A stretch of DNA of 6,622 nucleotides from Bacteroidota bacterium (GTDB taxonomy: Bacteria > Bacteroidota > Bacteroidia > Bacteroidales > VadinHA17). Below, piece after piece: positions 1 through 5,824 of the stretch. Where the stretch lies: the NCBI GenBank assembly GCA_030631445.1, contig DAOVLD010000105.1, positions 1 to 6,622 on the forward strand, given 5' to 3'. The notes under the pieces are model-generated. The model saw only the letters and a list, made by a program, of their open reading frames with translations. It was not told the origin of the DNA and did no database searches. A program made the position numbers and the translations under genes. Within the stretch, counting starts at the first letter, position 1; every line of letters starts with the position of its first letter.

Positions 1-204
1 GCCGGGACCTATACGGCGTATCCCTCGGGCGTGGAAACCCCTTATGATACGTTTTTTCTTACCGATGTACGCTTGCGGATGGAAAGAAAACATATAAAAG
101 TATCACTGGATATCCGTAATCTCTTTGACACGGACTATATGGACCTCGGGAACCTTCCAATGCCCGGCCGCTGGATCTCAGGGAGTTTTATAGTGAGGTT
201 GTGA
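1..204 (+). CDS. TonB-dependent outer-membrane receptor, C-terminal end (partial)
   Basis: The window opens inside this gene. Frame 1 is open for 67 codons to a TGA at 202-204. The visible protein is the end of a 22-strand outer-membrane beta-barrel: alternating polar and hydrophobic strands, then the motif R-N-L-F-D-T-D-Y followed by L-P-M-P-G-R-W and a last strand ending in V-R-L. The 'NLF(D/N)..Y' plus 'PMPGRW' signature is typical of the last two barrel strands of siderophore- or cobalamin-type receptors. It differs from SusC-type glycan receptors as I know them. Such receptors take up scarce ligands across the outer membrane using TonB-ExbBD energy. The ligand cannot be told from this tail. 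G+C of this piece is about 49 percent by hand count, clearly above the genes that follow. Promoter, signal peptide and plug domain lie outside the window. Confidence 0.85.
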   Translation, partial: AGTYTAYPSGVETPYDTFFLTDVRLRMERKHIKVSLDIRNLFDTDYMDLGNLPMPGRWISGSFIVRL

Positions 205-267
205 GTTAGAGAATATATGTATATAAATATATATTACTTCGTTTGGTGCTTTTCATAAAACAAAAAT

Positions 268-315
268 AATAACGTAATTAATAACGGCATTAATAACGTA
301 ATTAATAACGTAATT
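268..315. repeat. 12-bp tandem repeat, four units
   Basis: Four adjacent 12-bp units lie at 268-279, 280-291, 292-303 and 304-315. Three read AATAACGTAATT exactly. The second is AATAACGGCATT, with two substitutions. A partial fifth unit (AATT) follows. The unit is nearly self-complementary around its ACGT core. No function is known to me. Confidence 0.9.
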
Positions 316-323
316 AATTTTAT

Positions 324-344
324 AAACCTTAAACCTTGAACTTC
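324..344. repeat. Heptad tandem repeat AAACCTT
   Basis: Two exact 7-bp units AAACCTT (324-330 and 331-337) are followed by a degenerate third, GAACTTC (338-344). The tract is short, but it shares its 7-bp period with two neighbouring spacer tracts. Confidence 0.55.
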
Positions 345-396
345 CTGGAATAATGTAGAATATAGAATGATGAAGTTAAGAAAAATGCGATCTTAA

Positions 397-417
397 CCCG
401 TAACTCGTAACCCGTAA
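397..417. repeat. Heptad tandem repeat CCCGTAA, left copy
   Basis: Three contiguous 7-bp units occur: CCCGTAA (397-403), CTCGTAA (404-410) and CCCGTAA (411-417), followed by C. It ends 17 bp beyond the nadD stop. The same heptad family recurs in the opposite orientation at 5822-5849, at the far end of the minus-strand gene block. Confidence 0.85.
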
Positions 418-434
418 CAATGCAATACTTTTTT

Positions 435-1034
435 TCACTTTTCATAAAAATGCATATCCCGGATGTATTCATAAACTTTGGGTGGCAGGAAATACCGGAT
501 ATTTTTTCCTTCTTTTATTGACATGCGAATAAAGCTGGATGAGATCTCCATTAGCGGTGCATCAACATAGTGGATCACTGCATTTTTCAATATGTTTTCT
601 TCAGCAGTAATTTTGTCTGTTGGATATCCGGGCCTGGGATATACATAGATTTCATATTTTTCGAGTAGCAGATCATAATTTTTCCATTTTTTTATTGTTT
701 TCAGGTTATCTGCACCCATAATCAAAGCAAACCGGTTGGTTGGATATCGTTCTTCAAGATAGGTAAGTGTATTAATTGTGTAGGAGGGTCTGGGTAAATA
801 AAATTCGATATCAGATGCTTCCAGTTCAGGATTATTCCCTATTGCCAGTTCTGTAAGATATAGCCGGTGATGATTGGCGAGAAGGGTCGATTTTTTCTTT
901 AAGGGGTTCTGCGGACTGATAACGAACCAGATATGGTCAAGGTCAGGTGAAAACTCGATCATATAGTTCGCAATAGCCAGATGACCGATATGTATAGGAT
1001 TGAAAGACCCGAAGTATAAGCCAATTTTCTTCAT
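435..1034 (-). CDS. nadD: Nicotinate-nucleotide adenylyltransferase
   Basis: A cytoplasmic enzyme of NAD biosynthesis that transfers AMP from ATP to nicotinate mononucleotide, giving deamido-NAD and pyrophosphate. The 199-residue length is normal for NadD. Motifs in order: the nucleotidyltransferase signature G-S-F-N-P-I-H-I-G-H-L at residues 9-19, whose H-x-G-H binds ATP phosphates; the loop P-Q-N-P-L-K at 41-46; P-S-Y-T-I-N-T-L at 83-90; G-A-D-N at 107-110 followed by a W-K-N-Y segment; Y-P-R-P-G-Y at 132-137; and the second nucleotide-binding motif I-S-S-S-F-I-R at 164-170. The ATG start (1032-1034) gives the usual short lead into the first beta strand. It follows gmk in the same direction, but 247 bp away across a repeat-rich spacer, so separate transcription is possible. 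No good promoter match was found. No missing residues were noticed. Confidence 0.95.
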   Translation of the reverse strand: MKKIGLYFGSFNPIHIGHLAIANYMIEFSPDLDHIWFVISPQNPLKKKSTLLANHHRLYLTELAIGNNPELEASDIEFYLPRPSYTINTLTYLEERYPTNRFALIMGADNLKTIKKWKNYDLLLEKYEIYVYPRPGYPTDKITAEENILKNAVIHYVDAPLMEISSSFIRMSIKEGKNIRYFLPPKVYEYIRDMHFYEK

Positions 1035-1063
1035 TATTCCGAAATATAGGTATTAAATACACA

Positions 1064-1126
1064 ATGAATTAGAAATTACAAATTACAAATTAAAAATTAG
1101 AAATCACAAAGGCACGAAGATTCAAA
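1064..1126. repeat. Degenerate 7-bp periodic tract ANAAATT
   Basis: Nine consecutive heptads can be read in one phase. They start ATGAATT (1064-1070), AGAAATT, ACAAATT, ACAAATT, AAAAATT and AGAAATC (1099-1105), then drift to ACAAAGG, CACGAAG and ATTCAAA (1120-1126). The first six are clearly related; the last three share only the A-rich centre. The tract lies between the nadD start and the hairpin element at 1130-1187. Confidence 0.6.
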
Positions 1127-1129
1127 GAA

Positions 1130-1187
1130 ATTGCTTGCCCTGTGTAATCCACGAAGTGGTGCAAAGCAATTACACAGGGCGGGCAAT
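1130..1187 (+). repeat. T-shaped inverted-repeat (cruciform) element
   Basis: A 19-bp stem pairs 1130-1148 with 1169-1187. The core TGTGTAAT/ATTACACA and GCCC/GGGC parts are perfect. The only two non-Watson-Crick positions (1135/1182 and 1136/1181) are T-G, so they are wobble pairs on the plus strand but A-C mismatches on the minus strand. The 20-nt loop is fully used by two mini-hairpins: CCAC-GAA-GTGG (1149-1159) and TGC-AAA-GCA (1160-1168). No base is left unpaired at the junction. The element sits in the gmk-nadD spacer. On the minus strand it could act as a weak terminator after gmk, since TTTCTTTG follows it, or it could be a dispersed REP-like or miniature mobile element. Identity is unknown. 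Confidence 0.75.
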
Positions 1188-1281
1188 ATTGAACAGGGAA
1201 CGATTGTATCGGGGTGTTTTTGTGTGGCATTTTTTTCGACTTTTCGGAGTGGGCTCGAATTTAACGGACTGACATTATTAA

Positions 1282-1863
1282 TTAGTTTTCGAGAAAACGG
1301 GAAACTACAGTAATAACTTCGCCGGTTGCAATGTCAAGATTTTCGTTTATTATTACAATGTCGAATTGTTTAGCATAGGTCATTTCCTGTTCAGCTTTTG
1401 CCACACGTTTTAGTATATTTTCTTTACTATCTGCCGACCTGTTTATAAGTCGTTTATTAAGTTCTTCAATGGATGGGGGTTTTACAAATAATGATAATGC
1501 TTGTGTGCCAAATTGTTTCTTAATATTAAGTCCTCCAACAACATCAACATCAAAGATTACATGTTTGCCTTTTTCCCATATCCTGTAAACTTCACTTTTA
1601 AGTGTGCCATAGAAATGGTCAGGGTAAACCTCTTCCCATTCAATAAAATCATTATTCCTGATCTTTTCTTTGAAATCATTAACAGTTAAGAAATAATAAT
1701 CCTTTCCGTCAACTTCCTTCATTCGCTTTCTTCTTGTGCATGCCGAAATTGAAAATTCCAGATCAGGATAATGTTTAAGCAGACGTTTTACAATGGTAGT
1801 CTTCCCGGCTCCTGATGGCGCCGAAAAAATAACCATTTTTCCCTCTTTCCTGTTTTTATTCAA
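1282..1863 (-). CDS. gmk: Guanylate kinase
   Basis: A cytoplasmic kinase that phosphorylates GMP to GDP with ATP, an essential step in purine nucleotide supply. The P-loop A-P-S-G-A-G-K-T is at residues 15-22. The GMP-binding region follows: S-x-S-A-C-T-R at 38-44, R47, E50, then V-D-G-K-D-Y-Y-F-L at 51-59. Further on are the conserved F-Y-G-T and F-D-V-D-V-x-G-G segments, the P-P-S lid region, and an R-x-x-K-A-E-Q-E-M helix. The 193-residue length fits the family, slightly on the short side. The longest reading starts at a TTG (1861-1863), 14 bp after yicC. The first ATG is codon 10 (1834-1836), preceded by purine-rich AGGAAAGAGGG. I keep the TTG because the E-G-K before M-V-I-F-S-A-P-S-G matches what homologues usually carry there. 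The usual P-R-x-G-E of the GMP loop reads K-R-M-K-E here. Probably co-transcribed with yicC. Confidence 0.95.
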   Translation of the reverse strand: MNKNRKEGKMVIFSAPSGAGKTTIVKRLLKHYPDLEFSISACTRRKRMKEVDGKDYYFLTVNDFKEKIRNNDFIEWEEVYPDHFYGTLKSEVYRIWEKGKHVIFDVDVVGGLNIKKQFGTQALSLFVKPPSIEELNKRLINRSADSKENILKRVAKAEQEMTYAKQFDIVIINENLDIATGEVITVVSRFLEN

Positions 1864-1877
1864 AGCTATGTTCTTCT

Positions 1878-2753
1878 TTACAAAACATTCAGCAATTGTT
1901 CTTTTATCTTTTCCAGCTCATCTTTCATTTGTATAACCAGTTTCTGAATCCCGGTATCGTTAGCTTTTGCACCGAGTGTATTGATCTCTCTTCCCATTTC
2001 CTGTGAAATGAATCCCAGTTTTTTTCCAATAGGAGATCCTTTGGATACATTTTCTAAAAAATACTCACAATGGTCTTTTAACCGGACTTTTTCTTCAGAA
2101 ATATCAAGTTTTTCGAGATAAAAAATCATTTCCTGTTCAAATCTGTTAGCATCAAAATTTTCAGTTGAAATAAACTCATTTAAATTATTATTTAGTCTTA
2201 GCCTGATCCTGTTGATCCTTTCTTTTTCAAGTGGGACAACCTGTTGAAGATATGACTCAATCATTTTCACTCTTTCAATCATGTCTTTTTTCAAAGCTGC
2301 TCCTTCACGGGTGCGAAAGCTGATCAATTCTGTGATAGCTTTCCTGATACAAAATACTACCTTTTTCCATTCCTTTTCATCCATCTCATCATATTCAGAT
2401 TTCACAGTATCAGGTAATCGCATAATAGCAGGTATTAACTGTTCGCTCTGCTCAATATCAAGTTCACAAGTGATTTCTTTTAACTGTTTGTAGTAGTTAA
2501 TTATTACACTCTTGTTGATAATAGCAGTCTTTTCGTCTTCTATCGTGTCAATATAAATACCAAACTCCACTTTTCCACGGTCGAGTTTTTGCTTCAAAAG
2601 ATTACGGATCTCTAATTCTTTCTCTTTATATATATGTGGAATTCTTGTATATATATCAAGCTGTTTGCTGTTAAGTGATTTAACTTCGATATTTAGTTTC
2701 TTTCCCTGAAGTTCGCAAATGGTTTTTCCAAAACCGGTCATTGAGTGGATCAT
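1878..2753 (-). CDS. yicC: YicC/YloC-family endoribonuclease
   Basis: A member of the widely conserved YicC/YloC family, shown in other bacteria to be a metal-dependent endoribonuclease that cleaves RNA in the cytoplasm; the targets here are unknown. The N-terminal domain starts with the hallmark M-I-x-S-M-T-G-F-G (1-9), then E-V-K-S-L-N-S-K (23-30) and L-D-R-G-K-V-E (57-63), with R-x-R-E-G at 147-151. The C-terminal domain carries D-I-S-E-E-x-x-R-L-x-x-H (217-228), G-K-K-L-G-F-I-x-Q-E (243-252), R-E-I-N-T-L-G-A-K (255-263) and the closing E-K-I-K-E-Q. The 291 residues match the family. The ATG start fits the invariant N-terminus. A strong promoter match lies 26 bp upstream, and gmk follows after 14 bp. 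yicC/yloC next to gmk is a recurrent arrangement, consistent with a small RNA/nucleotide operon. Confidence 0.95.
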   Translation of the reverse strand: MIHSMTGFGKTICELQGKKLNIEVKSLNSKQLDIYTRIPHIYKEKELEIRNLLKQKLDRGKVEFGIYIDTIEDEKTAIINKSVIINYYKQLKEITCELDIEQSEQLIPAIMRLPDTVKSEYDEMDEKEWKKVVFCIRKAITELISFRTREGAALKKDMIERVKMIESYLQQVVPLEKERINRIRLRLNNNLNEFISTENFDANRFEQEMIFYLEKLDISEEKVRLKDHCEYFLENVSKGSPIGKKLGFISQEMGREINTLGAKANDTGIQKLVIQMKDELEKIKEQLLNVL

Positions 2754-2778
2754 AGAAGATGTATTATTAAATAAATAG

Positions 2779-2808
2779 CAAAGTTACGATAATCGGTAGA
2801 ATTTTCAA
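2779..2808 (-). promoter_or_regulatory. Bacteroidetes-type promoter for yicC-gmk
   Basis: On the minus strand the -7 box TAACTTTG (2779-2786) fits the Bacteroidetes consensus TAnnTTTG exactly. A TTG (2806-2808) lies upstream with a spacer of exactly 19 bp, the spacing known for the primary sigma factor of Bacteroides. The -33 TTG overlaps the MATE stop codon. The predicted transcript would begin around 2770-2774, giving an AT-rich leader of about 20 nt before the yicC ATG. This makes yicC-gmk independent of the tnaA-MATE unit, although read-through is possible. Confidence 0.7.
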
Positions 2809-4184
2809 TTTTCTGTTGTTACGGTAAAGAGTTTACCTGTTTCCGGTTTTTGTTTTTCAACCACAACTTTGGTTTTCCATCTCCCGGTAAGGTAATAGAG
2901 GTATGAGAGGACGGCGCCTGCCAGCCAGCCAATAGGAAATGCCCACCATATACCTGTTTCATCAATACTTTTTGACAGTAAATATGCAACAGGAACTCTA
3001 ATAAACCAGAGGGATAATAGTGTAATAAACATGGGAATAAGTGTATCACCTGCACCACGAAGGGCACCATTTATAGAAAACATAATGGAGAAAATGATAT
3101 AAAATGAACCGACGATCATCAGATATTCTTTTCCAATTCGTATTACCTCAGGATCAGGGGTAAAGAGCACCATCAGGAATTTCCCAAATACAATTACCAG
3201 GATACTTACCGATACTGATACCAGAGATGACATTAAGATAGTTTCTTTCAGCCCTTTTGTTGCCCGGTGGGTTTTACCTGCCCCGAGATTCTGGCCAACA
3301 AAAGTTGCGAGGGCGGCAGCAAAGTTCATTGCAGGTAAGGTTGCAATTGAATTGATACGCAGTACAACAGAATACGCGGCTATTACATTGGTGCCAAAAA
3401 GATTTACAATTGTCAGGACAGCCATCATTCCCAAAGAGACAAAGGTATGTTGTATCCCGGTAGGCAGTCCGATCCTGAAACTTTTTTTGAACAGACCCAT
3501 ATCAAAAGTCAGGTTCTTCAGCCTAAACCTTATGATCTTATGTGTGGAATTGAGATAAATTATAGCAGAAATAAATGCTATGCCTTGCGACAGAATAGTA
3601 GCAATAGCTACTCCTTTGATACCCCATTTGAAAACCAGTACGAACAGCAGGTCAAGACCAATGTTCAACAAAGTTGAAATAATAAGAAAATACATAGGGG
3701 TCTTTGAGTCGCCTAACCCGCGTAAAATCGCACTGATACCATTGAAACCAAAAAAAACGATCATTCCCGCAAGATATATGTCCAGATAAGCCTTTGCTTG
3801 TGGGATAATATCTTCAGGTAGTTGAATAATCCGTAATATTTGCTCAGTGAATGTTATCCCGATAATTGTGACAAGAATAGATGCGAAAAACAGAAAGATA
3901 AGCAATGTATCGATCATTTTTCGTACTGTTTGATAATCCCTGGCGCCAAAAAACTGTGCAATTACAATAGTTGAACCTGAGGCGATTCCAATTATCAGGG
4001 CAATCATTGTAAAAATTATAGGGAAAGATGCTCCCACGGCAGCAAGAGCTTCTTTTCCGATAAAATTTCCGACAATTATACTGTCAACAATGTTATAAAG
4101 TTGCTGAAAAACATTTCCCGTCAACATTGGAAGAGCAAACTGAAAAATAAGTTTTCGTTCACTGCCGTTAGTGAAATCTTTCAT
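2805..4184 (-). CDS. MATE-family multidrug/metabolite efflux transporter
   Basis: An inner-membrane antiporter of the MATE (multi antimicrobial extrusion) family, which exports organic, often cationic, compounds in exchange for Na+ or H+. The 459 residues contain about twelve hydrophobic segments, roughly at 13-35, 50-78, 93-113, 131-154, 165-185, 190-210, 236-262, 270-295, 317-340, 353-372, 383-403 and 412-433. The internal duplication of the fold is visible: R-G-L-G-D-S-K-T-P-M at 155-164 in the first half is echoed by R-G-A-G-D-T-L-I-P-M at 376-385 in the second. V-G-Q-N-L-G-A-G-K at 296-304 is typical of the family. D34 in the first helix (N-I-V-D-S) is the likely cation-coupling residue by analogy. 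The ATG lies 8 bp after the tnaA stop, so the two are probably co-transcribed. The substrate is not predictable from sequence. A role in exporting an indole-related product or by-product is inference from position only. Confidence 0.93.
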   Translation of the reverse strand: MKDFTNGSERKLIFQFALPMLTGNVFQQLYNIVDSIIVGNFIGKEALAAVGASFPIIFTMIALIIGIASGSTIVIAQFFGARDYQTVRKMIDTLLIFLFFASILVTIIGITFTEQILRIIQLPEDIIPQAKAYLDIYLAGMIVFFGFNGISAILRGLGDSKTPMYFLIISTLLNIGLDLLFVLVFKWGIKGVAIATILSQGIAFISAIIYLNSTHKIIRFRLKNLTFDMGLFKKSFRIGLPTGIQHTFVSLGMMAVLTIVNLFGTNVIAAYSVVLRINSIATLPAMNFAAALATFVGQNLGAGKTHRATKGLKETILMSSLVSVSVSILVIVFGKFLMVLFTPDPEVIRIGKEYLMIVGSFYIIFSIMFSINGALRGAGDTLIPMFITLLSLWFIRVPVAYLLSKSIDETGIWWAFPIGWLAGAVLSYLYYLTGRWKTKVVVEKQKPETGKLFTVTTEN

Positions 4185-4192
4185 AATTTGCC

Positions 4193-5572
4193 TTATTGCA
4201 CAGGTTCAAGCTCTACAGTAAAATGTCTCATGATTGGTGCTTCCCATACAATTCGTAATCCTTTTCTGTATTCATTTCTTCGGTTATATACCCTGGCTAA
4301 TGAAGCAGCTACATAATCCATGTGATTATTTGTATATACTCTTCGCGGTATTGCCAGACGAACCAGGTCAAGTTCGGGATACCTGTTTTTCCTGGTAACA
4401 GGATCCCTGTCGGCAAGCAGGGTGCCGATTTCACCCCCCCGGACACCGCCATCAATATAGAGTTCGGTAGCCAGGGTCTGGGCAGGAAATTCTTCTTTAG
4501 GGACATGAGGCAGGAATCGTTTGGCATCGACAAATATTGCATGACCACCGAAAGGTTCCTGTACCGAAATCCCTTGCTCTTTAAGCAGTTTTCCAAGGTA
4601 ATGCACCTGGTTGATCCGTGACTCAAGGTAGTCATATTCTGTTCCTTCGTATAATCCTTGAGCCAATGCTTCCATATCTCTTCCTGATAAGCCTCCATAA
4701 GTTATAAACCCTTCAAACATTATGTTGTAGGTTGTTGCTTTCCTGTAAAGTTCCTTGTCGCGTAATCCGATAAAACCTCCCATATTTACAATTGCATCCT
4801 TTTTACTGCTCATTGTCATCCCGTCAGCGTATGAGAACATTTCTCTGACAATCTTACGGATACTTTTTCCTTTGTATTTTTCTTCCCGGGATTTGATAAA
4901 AAAAGCATTCTCAGCGAAACGTGCCGAGTCATAGATAACCATAATCCCATATTTTTTAGCCAGTTCATGAATATTTTTTAAATTATCAAGGCTTACAGGT
5001 TGACCACCGGAGCTGTTACAAGTGAGTGTAACAATAATAAAAGGAATTTTTCCTTTTTGATTTTCTTTCAGCACTTTCCCGAGCTTATCAAGATCGATGT
5101 TCCCTTTGAAAGGATGATAAACGGTTGTGTCAAAAGCCTCATTAATAGTACAATCCACTGCAAACGCTTTTCTAAATTCAATATGTCCTTTTGTTGTATC
5201 AAAGTGCGTGTTTCCGGGTATTATATCGCCTTCTTTAATAAGGGCTGAGAATAGTACATTTTCAGCTGCACGTCCCTGGTGGGTAGGCAGAAAATATTCA
5301 AATCCGGTTATTTCTCTTATAGCATTTTTTAACTTCTCATACGAAGAAGAACCGGCGTAGCTTTCATCTCCCTGCATAAGGGCTGACCATTGTTTATCGC
5401 TCATAGCTCCTGTGCCTGAATCGGTAAGCAGGTCGATAAATACCTGTTCGCTTTTCAGGTTAAAAAGGTTGTACCTGGCATTTTTTATCCACTTAAGCCT
5501 TTCATTTTTCGTACTTTTGTGAAGAGGCTCAACCATCTTTATTTTATAAGGTTCAGCAAATGGTAAATCCAT
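4193..5572 (-). CDS. tnaA: Tryptophanase (tryptophan indole-lyase)
   Basis: A cytoplasmic PLP enzyme that splits L-tryptophan into indole, pyruvate and ammonia. At 459 residues it has the length of the Bacteroides enzyme, from the N-terminal L-P-F-A-E-P to the C-terminal R-H-F-T-V-E-L. PLP site: T-H-Q-G-R (97-101), N186, D215 and R218 in Y-D-S-A-R, and M-S-S-K-K-D (254-259), where K258 is the expected Schiff-base lysine. The close relative tyrosine phenol-lyase (TPL) is separated by three positions: D125 in F-D-T-T (Thr124 in TPL), I382 in E-I-G (Arg381 in TPL) and H450 in R-H-F-T (Phe448 in TPL). All three are tryptophanase-like here. Y72 and R405 are kept. No tnaC-like leader and no TnaB permease lie nearby; a MATE gene follows after 8 bp. 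T-C-N-S-S-G-G (184-190) has a Cys where I expect Asn or Ser. No clear promoter was found. Confidence 0.95.
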   Translation of the reverse strand: MDLPFAEPYKIKMVEPLHKSTKNERLKWIKNARYNLFNLKSEQVFIDLLTDSGTGAMSDKQWSALMQGDESYAGSSSYEKLKNAIREITGFEYFLPTHQGRAAENVLFSALIKEGDIIPGNTHFDTTKGHIEFRKAFAVDCTINEAFDTTVYHPFKGNIDLDKLGKVLKENQKGKIPFIIVTLTCNSSGGQPVSLDNLKNIHELAKKYGIMVIYDSARFAENAFFIKSREEKYKGKSIRKIVREMFSYADGMTMSSKKDAIVNMGGFIGLRDKELYRKATTYNIMFEGFITYGGLSGRDMEALAQGLYEGTEYDYLESRINQVHYLGKLLKEQGISVQEPFGGHAIFVDAKRFLPHVPKEEFPAQTLATELYIDGGVRGGEIGTLLADRDPVTRKNRYPELDLVRLAIPRRVYTNNHMDYVAASLARVYNRRNEYRKGLRIVWEAPIMRHFTVELEPVQ

Positions 5573-5633
5573 ATTGTTTTTTTGATTGTTTATGTAAATG
5601 ATAAAAATTAATTGCTACAAAAAATTATGAAAT

Positions 5634-5653
5634 GGTGTTACTGATATAACACC
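5634..5653. repeat. Perfect 7-bp inverted repeat upstream of tnaA
   Basis: GGTGTTA (5634-5640) and TAACACC (5647-5653) are perfect inverted repeats around a 6-nt loop. They lie 61-81 bp upstream of the tnaA start. On the minus strand the hairpin is followed, after a short gap, by a T-rich stretch ending in TTTTTTG. It could be an operator, a leader hairpin or an attenuator-like structure. Nothing in the sequence decides between these. Confidence 0.45.
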
Positions 5654-5679
5654 GGGAGAGGTATTTCTACCGGGTGGAA

Positions 5680-5754
5680 TTAACAGGAGGAAAAAGCATC
5701 CCTGTTTTTTATGTTCACATATCGCCTGCAGGCTTTGATCTCAAAGTATGTCAT
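5680..5754 (-). other. Short open frame within a palindromic block
   Basis: A minus-strand frame runs from ATG (5752-5754) to TAA (5680-5682) and encodes 24 residues starting M-T-Y-F-E-I-K-A-C-R-R-Y and ending F-S-S-C. It contains the perfect 10-bp palindrome GCCTGCAGGC (5724-5733), directly next to TTTGA-TC-TCAAA (5734-5745). The plus strand is also open across this stretch, from 5650 to a TGA at 5797-5799, but without an ATG. The peptide has no tryptophan, so it is not a TnaC-type sensor. It may be a leader peptide, a remnant of a dispersed element, or chance. Confidence 0.2.
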
Positions 5755-5792
5755 TTTGATGTATGCTATTTACTATTCAATGCCTTTAGTAT

Positions 5793-5816
5793 AAAATGAT
5801 AGAATGATAAAATGTC
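5793..5816. repeat. 8-bp tandem repeat, three units
   Basis: AAAATGAT (5793-5800), AGAATGAT (5801-5808) and AAAATGTC (5809-5816) form a short degenerate tandem tract directly beside the heptad array. A related stretch, TAGAATGATGAAG, lies near position 363 beside the left heptad array. Confidence 0.5.
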
Positions 5817-5824
5817 CAAAGTTA
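5817..5824 (-). promoter_or_regulatory. Possible -7 promoter box upstream of tnaA
   Basis: The minus strand reads TAACTTTG here, an exact match to the Bacteroidetes -7 box, 244 bp upstream of tnaA. No TTG is found 19-21 bp further upstream, where the heptad array lies, so this is a weak candidate. If it is used, tnaA would have a leader of over 200 nt that includes the palindromic block. Confidence 0.2.

Larger units (their letters stand above)
205..434. other. Convergent spacer built of short tandem repeats
   Basis: This spacer separates the plus-strand receptor end from the minus-strand nadD end, so both neighbours point into it. I see no gene and no GC-rich hairpin with a T-run that would be a convincing terminator for either side. 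An AT-only hairpin could form from AATATAT at 212-218 and ATATATT at 229-235. The rest is largely three consecutive tandem-repeat tracts, listed separately. Confidence 0.6.

Noticed and set aside
268..315. CRISPR array
   Set aside because: The units are directly adjacent 12-mers with no spacers, and there are no cas genes.
1285..1298. GTTTTC-GA-GAAAAC palindrome as gmk terminator
   Set aside because: It lies inside the last codons of gmk, the stem is weak and AT-rich, and no T-run follows on the minus strand.
1131..1313. Plus-strand open frame of 60 codons over the hairpin and the gmk end
   Set aside because: It starts at a TTG inside the inverted repeat, overlaps the 3' end of gmk, and has no protein-like composition or recognisable motif.
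4309..4698. Minus-strand open frame of 129 codons inside tnaA
   Set aside because: It is a shifted-frame shadow of the well-conserved tryptophanase, with no recognisable domain.
5682..5710. Rho-independent terminator on the plus strand (AACAGG/CCTGTT followed by TTTTTT)
   Set aside because: The stem is only 6 bp with a 13-nt loop, and no plus-strand gene lies upstream to be terminated, so I do not call it a terminator.
5680..5754. TnaC-like leader peptide for tnaA
   Set aside because: The 24-residue frame has no tryptophan, and no other short frame with a Trp codon was found near tnaA. TnaC-type control by tryptophan is therefore not supported.
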